Shown here piece by piece: positions 6,965 through 14,245 of a stretch of 20,902 nt of DNA. Numbering within the stretch: position 1 is the first letter of the stretch; every line of letters starts with the position of its first letter. The notes beneath the pieces are model-generated. The model searched no databases and had not been told where the DNA came from. It saw only the letters and a program-made list of their open reading frames with translations. The position numbers were made by a program, and so were the translations under genes. This DNA is from an uncultured Alphaproteobacteria bacterium (GTDB taxonomy: Bacteria; Pseudomonadota; Alphaproteobacteria; RF32; CAG-239), in the NCBI GenBank assembly GCA_944392185.1, contig CALXVW010000038.1, forward strand, positions 1 to 20,902, read 5' to 3'.

Positions 6965-7564
6965 ATGAAGAAATACGTGTTTTTGTTGGTTGCACTTATT
7001 GTTTTAGGCATTTTAGGAGCCGGCGTGTGGCTGGCAAGTTTCACCAAAGATAGAGAAGAGGCAATCACGCCGCAAAGTTTATCTTCTTGGGTTGAAAATC
7101 AAGAAGACACGATATTTGAAGTAAGAGAAGATGCGTTTTATGTTCAAGAAGCCATAGGCTCCACCGGCCTGGTCTTAAATTATCCGGAAGAGTTGAAAGG
7201 CAATTTCACATTGCGTTTTCAAATGCTGAGCCTCACCAAAAAAGCGGCTATTCGTTTTGTTTTTGGCACCGGCAAAAATATTTATGGTGTAGAGATGAAA
7301 ATTTCAGCTGAAAAGAACAAATTGAGATTGCTAAAGAACAAGGTTGCGGTATTGGAAAAAGACGGCCCATTGATCAAGCCCGATGTTTATTATAGCTTTG
7401 AGTTGTCTAAAAACGGGTCAGAGTTGAGCCTGAAAGTAAACGAGGAAGAAGCCATCAATATGCAAATAAGTGATAGCCCATTAAATTTCTCAGTGGAGCT
7501 GCAGGGGTATCCTGATAACCCGGCCGCAGTAGAAATCCGAGATATGGAAATCATCCAAAAATAA
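6965..7564 (+). CDS. Membrane-anchored hypothetical protein, beta-rich exported domain
   Basis: 199 residues. Residues 4-26 are one strongly hydrophobic N-terminal segment after MKKY, without a lipobox, so it is an uncleaved anchor or signal peptide. The rest alternates short beta-like strands (for example NFTLRFQMLSLTKKAAIRFVFG and YYSFELSKNGSELSLKVNEEEA). That pattern recalls concanavalin/LamG-type or DUF1080-like jelly rolls, but no diagnostic motif is visible, so this is a fold guess. It starts 9 bases after trpS and shares its ribosome site with the trpS stop. A GC-rich hairpin follows. Function unknown. Confidence 0.75.
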   Translation: MKKYVFLLVALIVLGILGAGVWLASFTKDREEAITPQSLSSWVENQEDTIFEVREDAFYVQEAIGSTGLVLNYPEELKGNFTLRFQMLSLTKKAAIRFVFGTGKNIYGVEMKISAEKNKLRLLKNKVAVLEKDGPLIKPDVYYSFELSKNGSELSLKVNEEEAINMQISDSPLNFSVELQGYPDNPAAVEIRDMEIIQK

Positions 7565-7590
7565 TAAGTTCAAATTTACTCCCGCCCCTT

Positions 7591-7612
7591 CCCGCTTTTT
7601 AACTAAAGCGGG
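7591..7612 (+). terminator. Terminator-like hairpin after the trpS unit
   Basis: CCCGCTTT (7591-7598) pairs perfectly with AAAGCGGG (7605-7612) around a 6-base loop, followed by GGTATTGTTTGT. The stem is strong but the T tract is interrupted. It separates the trpS unit from the next promoter. Confidence 0.45.
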
Positions 7613-7644
7613 GGTATTGTTTGTCTATAGTGTTTTATTAGGCA

Positions 7645-7673
7645 TTGACACGTTTATAAAGATGCTTTATAAT
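7645..7673 (+). promoter_or_regulatory. Exact-consensus sigma70 promoter of the repeat surface protein
   Basis: TTGACA (7645-7650), exactly 17 bases, TATAAT (7668-7673). Both hexamers and the spacing are the canonical optimum. Transcription would start near 7680, about 24 bases before the ATG at 7704. This rules out upstream in-frame starts such as the TTG at 7617. It is the best promoter seen in the window. Confidence 0.85.
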
Positions 7674-7692
7674 AAAAAAATAATGAATTATA

Positions 7693-7699
7693 TGAGGTG
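7693..7699 (+). promoter_or_regulatory. Ribosome binding site that fixes the surface-protein start
   Basis: TGAGGTG lies 4-10 bases before ATG 7704 and 7-13 bases before ATG 7707. It supports one of these two ATGs over ATG 7692, TTG 7617 or other upstream starts. Translation from here also begins directly with a signal peptide. Confidence 0.6.
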
Positions 7700-7703
7700 T
7701 GCG

Positions 7704-9371
7704 ATGATGAAATTAGTACTATTGGCAGTAGCCACATTTTATAGTTTTATTCTAAATGCTTCAGCGCGTACCTATTATCTTCCGGATTATCAGAAAGAGT
7801 TTATTTACGGGAAACGGGTTGAACAAAGTGATACAGGCACACACACCAACACACCAACCTGTAGCACCTATGGCTATTATTCATCGGCAGATCGGCCGGA
7901 TAATAGCGATTGCACACTTGTAAAAGACCCGATTCCCGGCCTCAAATGTTATTCATGTACAGCATGCTCAAGTACTTATACATATGATGATAGCAATTGT
8001 TCTGGCGATTATATTGTTTCAGGCAGCAGCTGCGGAGGAAAATATGCCGAATGTATTTGTGATCCGACAAAATACAAAGCAAGTTCAGGGGGAATAGGTT
8101 GTTCAAATAGTGAAAAGGTAGATCTATCGCAATCATGTACGGATAAATCCAGCGGAGAAACATATTATAAATGTGTGGACGATCCCTGTGCCGGATTGGT
8201 TGATAATACCACAGAATGGGGATGTGAGAGTTATTATAGTCAATGTCCGAGCATGTGTGAGGTCGGAAAGCTTGATCCATGTGAAGGCTTGGCAGATAAT
8301 GAAACCGACCTTGGTTGTGATAAATATTATGATGAATGTCCGAGCAAATGCGAGCTTGGCAAAACCTGCACGCCCAATGATTGTACAGGATATACCCTCA
8401 CTTCTTGCCCGAGTGGTGCAATTTGTGAAAGTTGCACGGTCGGTTGCGGCGATGATACATCAAAATATAAAGAAATAGGTTGCGCAGAAGATGCATTTAT
8501 TGTTAATGGAAAATGTAAATTATTTACAGGCGCCATATCATTAACATTTGATGTCAGATCCTCAGGTAAAATAAGTTTAAATATGAAAAAAAATGTTTAT
8601 CGAATTGATTGGGGTGATGAAAGTGTGACAGAGGAAACAACTTCTTCTAAAGGAACATTAACAAGTAATATCAGTCACACCTATTCTAAATCAGGTAGTT
8701 ATACTATTAAAATAACCGGAAATGTTGAAGAGTTTAGAATAGGTAGTGTATCAGACGCCAGTTTAACAAATATCAATCAACTTGATCTTGAAACCGTTAC
8801 ATCATATTCAAATGCATTTTCCTCTAATTGTTCTCAGGTAACAGGTTCAATTCCTGCATTACCCATGGGGCTGATAGACGGCTCAAATATGTTTAGAGGT
8901 TGCAAACAACTTACAGGCTCAATTCCAACATTACCTGAGAGCTTAGAGAACGGTTATTATATGTTTTACGACTGTTATAATTTAACAGGAGATATTCCAG
9001 AATTACCTAGGAAACTAACTATAGCTAATCATATGTTCCACGGATGTGATCTAACTGGTAATATTTCCCAATTACCCAATAATTTAGAAGAAGCTTCTTA
9101 TATGTTTTATAGTTGTACTAAATTAACAGGCACCGTTCCCCAATTACCAAAAAATTTAAGGAATGCCGATTATATGTTTGGTCATGTGAAATTTACAGGA
9201 AATATTCCTGAACTACCATCTAGCCTATCATATGCAGCAGGGATGTTCTATAATTGTCGTTATTTAAGTGGTGATGCACCAACAAAACCAGCAGAATTAA
9301 ACGTATATTCAGGTATATTTGAAGGAACAAAAGTTACCAACGATGGCAGCTGGTCGAGTGGTGCTTGGTAG
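7704..9371 (+). CDS. Secreted cysteine-rich protein with PKD-like segment and LTGxIPxLP/MF repeats (BspA/DUF285-like)
   Basis: 555 residues from ATG 7704. A signal peptide (MMKLVLLAVATFYSFILNASA) is followed by about 255 residues very rich in Cys, Ser, Thr and Tyr, including two tandem 31-residue units (DPCxGLxDN...GC...YY..CPSxCExGK). Then comes a PKD-like segment with RIDWGDES and SHTYSKSGSYTIKITG. Seven units of 23 or 24 residues follow, of the form LTGxIPxLPxxLxxAxYMFYxC. The MFxxC elements recall BspA/DUF285-type repeats of bacterial surface proteins, while LTGSIP recalls plant-type leucine-rich repeats. It has its own consensus promoter and terminator and sits between housekeeping genes, so it is an accessory islet. 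Export across the inner membrane is likely; surface display or adhesion is inference. No C-terminal sorting signal is recognised. Confidence 0.85.
   Translation: MMKLVLLAVATFYSFILNASARTYYLPDYQKEFIYGKRVEQSDTGTHTNTPTCSTYGYYSSADRPDNSDCTLVKDPIPGLKCYSCTACSSTYTYDDSNCSGDYIVSGSSCGGKYAECICDPTKYKASSGGIGCSNSEKVDLSQSCTDKSSGETYYKCVDDPCAGLVDNTTEWGCESYYSQCPSMCEVGKLDPCEGLADNETDLGCDKYYDECPSKCELGKTCTPNDCTGYTLTSCPSGAICESCTVGCGDDTSKYKEIGCAEDAFIVNGKCKLFTGAISLTFDVRSSGKISLNMKKNVYRIDWGDESVTEETTSSKGTLTSNISHTYSKSGSYTIKITGNVEEFRIGSVSDASLTNINQLDLETVTSYSNAFSSNCSQVTGSIPALPMGLIDGSNMFRGCKQLTGSIPTLPESLENGYYMFYDCYNLTGDIPELPRKLTIANHMFHGCDLTGNISQLPNNLEEASYMFYSCTKLTGTVPQLPKNLRNADYMFGHVKFTGNIPELPSSLSYAAGMFYNCRYLSGDAPTKPAELNVYSGIFEGTKVTNDGSWSSGAW
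8181..8366 (+). repeat. Two tandem 93-base cysteine-rich repeat units (coding)
   Basis: Units begin at 8181 and 8274, 31 codons apart. Both encode DPC-x-GL-x-DN...GC...YY..CPS-x-CE-x-GK, with all cysteines conserved. The DNA has diverged more than the cysteine pattern, so the duplication is not recent and disulfide spacing appears to be under selection. Confidence 0.75.
8838..9335 (+). repeat. Seven tandem 69/72-base repeat units encoding LTGxIPxLP...MF repeats
   Basis: Aligned on the [LVF][TS]G codon triplet, units start at 8838, 8910, 8982, 9051, 9123, 9192 and 9264. Spacings are 72, 72, 69, 72, 69 and 72 bases. Each encodes a turn-rich IPxLP piece, a Leu/Asn/Glu helix-like piece and a Met-Phe (MF), usually followed by x-x-Cys. 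The last unit is degenerate (LSGDAPTKP). Confidence 0.9.
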
Positions 9372-9387
9372 AGTTAAAAGCCACTAA

Positions 9388-9426
9388 TTATAAACCCCCG
9401 CTTCTTGAAGGAGCGGGGGTTTATAA
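9388..9426. terminator. Bidirectional terminator between the surface-protein gene and der
   Basis: A perfect 15-base-pair stem, TTATAAACCCCCGCT (9388-9402) with AGCGGGGGTTTATAA (9412-9426), around a 9-base loop. The GC core flanked by A on one side and T on the other works in both directions, as expected between these convergent genes. Confidence 0.85.
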
Positions 9427-9438
9427 GTTAAACAAATC

Positions 9439-10797
9439 TTATTTTTTATCCGCATAGGGGTTTTTCGTTTTGCGTACCGTGATTCTGATAGGAATGCCGC
9501 GCATATCAAAAGCCTCCCGCAATTGGTTGGTGAGGTATGCAAGGTAAGCATCAGGCAATCCCTCCGGATTGCTGGAGAAGATATAAAATGACGGAGGTCT
9601 GGTCTTGGCCTGGGTGATATAACGGAGCTTAATCCGGCGTTTGTTTTTACCAAGCGGAGGCGGATATTTATCAATCATATCCGCAAACCACTGGTTCAAC
9701 GGTGCTGTGGGAATACGGATATTCCAACGGTCATAAACCTTGAAAACCGCCCGCATAAGCTTGTCTAGATTTTCTTTTTTCAGGGCCGAGATGGTAACTG
9801 TCGGTACGCCTTCCGCTTGCGCCAAAGAGGTTTGCAATTTATCATTCAAGCGCTGCAAGGCTTCGCGACGGTTGGCAATATCCCACTTGTTGACGGCAAT
9901 TACCAAAGCGCGCCCTTCTTCCAAAACCTGGCGGGCAATGGTCAAGTCTTGCTTGTCTAGAACCGCATCGGCATCCAAAACCAAGATCACCACTTGCGCC
10001 ATAAAGGCAGCGTGTTTGGTGCTGGCGGCAGACATTTTTTCCAAAGAATCAGAAACGCGTGACTGGCGGCGCAACCCGGCGGTGTCCACCAAATTAATCT
10101 TGCGCCCCATATAGGTCCAAGCAGTGGCAATAGCATCTCTGGTTACGCCTGCTTCCGGCCCGGTTAACATTCTCTCATCATTGAGCAAAGCATTAACCAA
10201 AGTGGATTTTCCGACATTCGGCCGACCTACAATAGCCAACTGGATAGGCTTGGTGTCTTTTGTTTCTTCACTGGTTGTATCACCAGGCTCATCTTCGGGA
10301 AGCTTTTCAGCCTCCTCTTTGAGGGCGTCATACAAATCCAAAAGACCAAGCCCGTGCTCGGCAGAAAAGGGGATTGGTTCCCCAAGACCTAGTTTATAAG
10401 CCTCATGAATACTGTCTTCCTGCAATTTGCCTTCACACTTATTGGCAAGCAGAACAACAGGTTTGCCGCTCATTCTCACAAGTTGCGCTAAATGTTCATC
10501 ATAAGGCTGCAGGCCGTCTCTGGCATCAAACAAAAACAAGGTGACATCGGCCTCTTCAATAGCGCGGTGTGTTTGCTCCCACATCCGCTTTTCCAAAGAA
10601 TCTTGTTTGGAGTACTCATAACCGGCCGTGTCAACCACCAAAAACCTGAGGTCGTTTAGCTTGGCTTCAGCCTCTCTGCGGTCACGAGTAACACCGGGTT
10701 TGTCATGCACAATTGCAACTTTGCGCCCCACAAGACGGTTAAACAAAGTAGATTTTCCGACATTAGGCCGCCCGATGATTGCAACTTTCAAAACCAT
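9439..10797 (-). CDS. der: Ribosome biogenesis GTPase Der (EngA)
   Basis: 452 residues with the double GTPase architecture unique to Der, which acts in maturation of the 50S subunit. The first G domain has GRPNVGKST at 9-17, DTAGYE and NKCE (G4 variant of NKxD). The second has GRPNVGKST from 191, DTAGLRR and NKWD. A C-terminal KH-like domain follows (IRIPTAPLNQWFADMI..., RIKLRYITQAKTRPPSFYIF). The linker is acidic. It lies 11 bases after bamB and is last in the yfgM-bamB-der order, a conserved proteobacterial arrangement. Identification is secure. Confidence 0.97.
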   Translation of the reverse strand: MVLKVAIIGRPNVGKSTLFNRLVGRKVAIVHDKPGVTRDRREAEAKLNDLRFLVVDTAGYEYSKQDSLEKRMWEQTHRAIEEADVTLFLFDARDGLQPYDEHLAQLVRMSGKPVVLLANKCEGKLQEDSIHEAYKLGLGEPIPFSAEHGLGLLDLYDALKEEAEKLPEDEPGDTTSEETKDTKPIQLAIVGRPNVGKSTLVNALLNDERMLTGPEAGVTRDAIATAWTYMGRKINLVDTAGLRRQSRVSDSLEKMSAASTKHAAFMAQVVILVLDADAVLDKQDLTIARQVLEEGRALVIAVNKWDIANRREALQRLNDKLQTSLAQAEGVPTVTISALKKENLDKLMRAVFKVYDRWNIRIPTAPLNQWFADMIDKYPPPLGKNKRRIKLRYITQAKTRPPSFYIFSSNPEGLPDAYLAYLTNQLREAFDMRGIPIRITVRKTKNPYADKK

Positions 10798-10808
10798 AAT
10801 CTCTAATC

Positions 10809-12143
10809 CTACTTATAAGCAAGCATTTCGGCGTCATTGGTGGTAAACAAGGTCGTCCCTGCGGCCATAACCGGCGGCAATTCAATGCCTTCATCAGCAG
10901 AAACATAGCTCAAAATCTCACCCGTATAAGGAGAAACGGCAAAGATATATCCGTTTGAGGATGTGACAATCAATCTATTGTCTGCCAAAATCGGGCCGCT
11001 GGCGAATACGCCGTTTTTCTCGTCATAGTCATCACCTTTGGGGATAGCCGTGTTCCAAATAATTTTACCGTTTTGTTTATTTAAAGCAATCAGGTCAAAA
11101 TCATTGGTCAAGACATAGAGATAGTCTCCGGCAATCCAAGGCTGATTAGTGCCGCCCATTTCTCTTTCCCAGATTCTGGCACCGGTTCTTAAATCAATGG
11201 CGGTCAACACACTGTTGTATCCGATGGCAAAAACCTTGTCTCCGTCAATCACGGGGTTTGCCTTGATAGCAGATATGGAGGCAAGAGAGTTTGTGCGTTT
11301 ATGTGAAACAAGCAAGTCTGCCCACAAAGGTGTACCGGTGCTGGCCTTAAATGCTCGGAGTTCGCCGTTTGAGAATGCCGCAATCACCACATCCATCTCC
11401 GGGCTATAAGCGGGCGAAGCACCGCCGACCAAGGTTGTCGCTTCATAATCCGTCTGGTTTTTCCACAAGATCTCGCCACTTTCGGCATCAAGAGCCGAGA
11501 GCGTGTTATCAAAACTTTGCACCAAAACTCTGCCGGCATTAATGGTTGGGGCAATACGCAAAGGCACATCCATATCCTGGCGCCAAATTTGTTTGCCGGT
11601 CAGCATATCTAGGCAAAAAACACTGCCAAAGCCGGTTGTTGCATAGATTTTTTTGTTGAATTCAGCAATTCCAGCTCCTTTAAGAGATGCTCCCCTTTCA
11701 GCCTTGTTTCTGGGTTTCAGGCGCTTTTCCCAAATTTGGTTGCCATCATCCAAGCGTCTGGCAGAGACCACGCCGTCAGCATCAATGGCAAAGACCACAT
11801 TATAAGCCACAATTGGGGCTGCAATTAAATAATCTCGTTTAGAGCTTCCCTCACCAAAATTTTCACTCCAAATCTCTTTGAGTTTTGCATCAGCCTGCAA
11901 ATGTCCCATCAGGTGCATAGAATTGCCGCCATTTTGGGACCATTTGGGATTGGTATATGGAGCAGGGAGCTTAATTTTCACTTCTCCCGGAGCATAGTCT
12001 GGAGCCAAAGATACATCTTCTCTGATAACATCAATTCTTGTTCCCTCAATATTGAGAGGCTCTTTGCCAAACAAGCCGCAGCCGGAAAGCATCAAAAAAG
12101 ATGCGGCAAAAAGAGCAAACTTTGAACATTGGCAAACATTCAT
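10809..12143 (-). CDS. bamB: Outer membrane protein assembly factor BamB (PQQ-type beta-propeller lipoprotein)
   Basis: 444 residues. A signal peptide ends in a lipobox L19-S-G-C22, so it is lipid-anchored facing the periplasm. The rest is built from repeated propeller blades of the PQQ/quinoprotein type, with recurring AxD...G..W units (for example AIDADGVVSARRLDDGNQIWEK, LDAESGEILWKN, LNKQNGKIIWNT). BamB supports the BAM complex in beta-barrel insertion. It sits between the YfgM-like gene and der, as in many proteobacteria, with a CGGAG site upstream. The family is secure; the name follows from lipobox plus neighbours. Confidence 0.93.
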   Translation of the reverse strand: MNVCQCSKFALFAASFLMLSGCGLFGKEPLNIEGTRIDVIREDVSLAPDYAPGEVKIKLPAPYTNPKWSQNGGNSMHLMGHLQADAKLKEIWSENFGEGSSKRDYLIAAPIVAYNVVFAIDADGVVSARRLDDGNQIWEKRLKPRNKAERGASLKGAGIAEFNKKIYATTGFGSVFCLDMLTGKQIWRQDMDVPLRIAPTINAGRVLVQSFDNTLSALDAESGEILWKNQTDYEATTLVGGASPAYSPEMDVVIAAFSNGELRAFKASTGTPLWADLLVSHKRTNSLASISAIKANPVIDGDKVFAIGYNSVLTAIDLRTGARIWEREMGGTNQPWIAGDYLYVLTNDFDLIALNKQNGKIIWNTAIPKGDDYDEKNGVFASGPILADNRLIVTSSNGYIFAVSPYTGEILSYVSADEGIELPPVMAAGTTLFTTNDAEMLAYK

Positions 12144-12158
12144 AGATACAAGACTCCG

Positions 12159-12851
12159 TTATTTGTTTTGGTCATCAATAATTGTAATCATATCCTGAGC
12201 ACGAGATTTCAGCTCATCAGAGCTGGAAGCGGAGGCGACAATTTGTTCATATTCTTTTTTGGCAGTTTCCAAATCTCCGTCACGAATGGCAAGCATCGCC
12301 AAAAGCTCTCTTGCCACATTATAACTTCCGCCGTTTTCTTCCAAGGTCAGAGGTTGCAAGATTTCTTGTACTTCTTCAGCCGGAGCGTTGGTATCAATTT
12401 TATAAGCAGCCAATTTAAGAGCGGCAATTTCCTGCATTTGAGAACTTTCAGCACTTTCCACCAATTGTTCCAGCATTTTGACAGCCTCTTGAGGTTTATT
12501 TTGCTCAAAATAGATATTGGCAATCTGCAACTTAGCGATATCGGCATACAACCCTGAACGCCCGGCAAGGTTCTGAAAAAGCTTCAAACTTTCATCAAGT
12601 TTGCCTTGGCTTTGCAGGGACAGAGCCACGGCATAAGCATTAGAAATTTCTTGATTGCGTTTATTTGCCCAGTTTTTAAAAGTTTCAAAACTCACGGCTG
12701 CTGTTAGAGCCACGGCAACAAAGATAATGATATAAAGCCCATACTTATCCCACAAAACTTTCATCTGATCATTTTTGACATCATCGGAAATTTCTTTGAG
12801 CAACGGGTCTTCTTCAATAATATCTTTTACTTTTTTGGCTTTTTTAATCAT
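12159..12851 (-). CDS. yfgM: YfgM-like inner-membrane TPR protein
   Basis: 230 residues. A charged cytoplasmic N-terminus (1-36) precedes one transmembrane helix (about 38-55, YGLYIIIFVAVALTAAVS) and then helical TPR-type repeats (NAYAVALSLQSQGKLDESLKLFQ, YADIAKLQIANIYFEQNKPQEAVKML, and others) in the periplasm. This is the architecture of YfgM, a partner of the Sec translocon and periplasmic chaperones in E. coli. The alphaproteobacterial relatives are less studied, so the role is by analogy. Excellent ribosome site (AGGAGAT). First gene of the yfgM-bamB-der unit, 15 bases before bamB. Confidence 0.82.
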   Translation of the reverse strand: MIKKAKKVKDIIEEDPLLKEISDDVKNDQMKVLWDKYGLYIIIFVAVALTAAVSFETFKNWANKRNQEISNAYAVALSLQSQGKLDESLKLFQNLAGRSGLYADIAKLQIANIYFEQNKPQEAVKMLEQLVESAESSQMQEIAALKLAAYKIDTNAPAEEVQEILQPLTLEENGGSYNVARELLAMLAIRDGDLETAKKEYEQIVASASSSDELKSRAQDMITIIDDQNK

Positions 12852-12886
12852 CTGGTATCTCCTAAAACAGCAAAGTCTTTTTAGTT

Positions 12887-12914
12887 AATATATAAGCTAA
12901 TGAAAAAATAGCAA
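12887..12914 (-). promoter_or_regulatory. Possible promoter of yfgM-bamB-der
   Basis: On the minus strand, TTGCTA (12914-12909), 16 bases, TATATT (12892-12887), in the 70-base gap after the PH-like membrane protein gene. Both hexamers match 4-5 of 6 positions. Read-through from the upstream gene is also possible, since no terminator is seen in the gap. Confidence 0.5.
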
Positions 12915-12921
12915 ACGAAAT

Positions 12922-14103
12922 TTATCTGATAACGTCATGGATAAGGAAACGTTTAATCCATTGTAGGGTTTTTATTGGCAGCTTAGCACCAAAAGCCACG
13001 GTTTTGTTATCTGAGATAATAGAAACAAAGAAGCGTCCGCTGGCGGGGTTTTGGGTAACTTCTATGGCTTCGATTTCATCTTTGTTAATTTCATTATGTT
13101 TGGTGGAGAACATCATATATTTGTGAGTATGAACGATTTTATGTTTTTTCAGCACTAATTTTTCTTTGCGGAAGAGAACAAAGATTGCCGCCACTAAAAT
13201 GAGAGTCATAATTGAAATCATGGCATAAAAAGGCAAAGCAAATTGGGAGTGATAAGCTTTTGGATTAAAGGCCATACAAACGAGACCGAGCCCGACAAAG
13301 AAAATAACAAACCAAGCAATAAAATTGTAAGCATCCCAAATAATTTTGCGGGTTTTTAGTACAATTTTATCTTTTCGTCTGGCAAAGTCCATGCCGTGGG
13401 GAAGTTCTTCATAAGCATCATAGTCATCGACGACATAACCGATTTTGGCCAATTCTTTAACAGATTTATCAAGATTTTTGAGTTCTTTTGTTTGTAGGCC
13501 TTCATCCGTATTGATGAGAGCCGGAAGTTTAAAGAATCTGGCATATTCTTTCCATTTTTTTCGTACATTTTCAGATGAGGTTGAAATATATAAAGGTACA
13601 ATTTTTTGGGGATCTTTATGATAAAGTTCAATAATGTATTTATTTGAATTAATAAGACCGGATTGGTAAAATGCCACTCTGAAGCGCACGCCGAGATAAT
13701 TTTTAAAGCTTTCTTTGACGATTCGTTTTTTACCCCATACGGAACGATTGCCAATCATCATTGTTTTGCCGTCAAAAATAAATTTTCGATAGCGCAGATA
13801 AGAGGCAACACTGGCGACAATGATTCCAAAACCGACAATCATGAAGATAATATCAAAAATAACGGGATTAAGAAGTGGTTTGTAGGTAGGCAAAGCTTCC
13901 AAGGGAATAATCTCGGCCACATTAGGGTTAGTATAGTCAAACCCATTCAGCATCTCATAAAGGCCGAGTAAAAAAAGCAATGCGCCGAATATAATTCCCG
14001 GCAGCAAAAAACGCCAGCTGGTACGATCAGAAATTTTGGCAGGAATTTTAGTAAGGTTAAATTCAAGTTTGTGACTATAGTGATTTGCGGCAGGGTTATT
14101 CAT
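12922..14103 (-). CDS. Membrane protein with duplicated 2TM + PH-like domain
   Basis: 393 residues. Two hydrophobic pairs are seen: about 31-51 and 80-103, then about 241-263 and 273-296. Each is followed by a beta-rich soluble block that starts with a similar strand pattern (RKFIFDGKTMMIGNRSVWGKKR; KEKLVLKKHKIVHTHKYMMFSTK). This looks like an internal duplication of a 2TM hairpin plus a bacterial PH-like domain, as in YdbS/YdbT-type proteins; no motif proves it. The soluble parts would face the cytoplasm. A GAGGA site precedes the ATG. It is transcribed divergently from the diguanylate cyclase, with 142 bases between. Function unknown. Confidence 0.72.
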   Translation of the reverse strand: MNNPAANHYSHKLEFNLTKIPAKISDRTSWRFLLPGIIFGALLFLLGLYEMLNGFDYTNPNVAEIIPLEALPTYKPLLNPVIFDIIFMIVGFGIIVASVASYLRYRKFIFDGKTMMIGNRSVWGKKRIVKESFKNYLGVRFRVAFYQSGLINSNKYIIELYHKDPQKIVPLYISTSSENVRKKWKEYARFFKLPALINTDEGLQTKELKNLDKSVKELAKIGYVVDDYDAYEELPHGMDFARRKDKIVLKTRKIIWDAYNFIAWFVIFFVGLGLVCMAFNPKAYHSQFALPFYAMISIMTLILVAAIFVLFRKEKLVLKKHKIVHTHKYMMFSTKHNEINKDEIEAIEVTQNPASGRFFVSIISDNKTVAFGAKLPIKTLQWIKRFLIHDVIR

Positions 14104-14245
14104 AAAATATTCCTCGTGGGCTTGTTAAATCATTAAGATAGCAATATAGTATCTCAAAAGGTTTAAATAATCATCAATTTTTTAATTTATTTTAATAAAG
14201 ATTATCTACACTATTGCAAAACAGAGGATAAAAAGGAGCCGTATA

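Noticed and set aside
7617..7703. N-terminal extension of the repeat surface protein from TTG 7617
   Set aside because: The exact-consensus promoter lies inside it, and the ribosome site and signal peptide belong to ATG 7704/7707.
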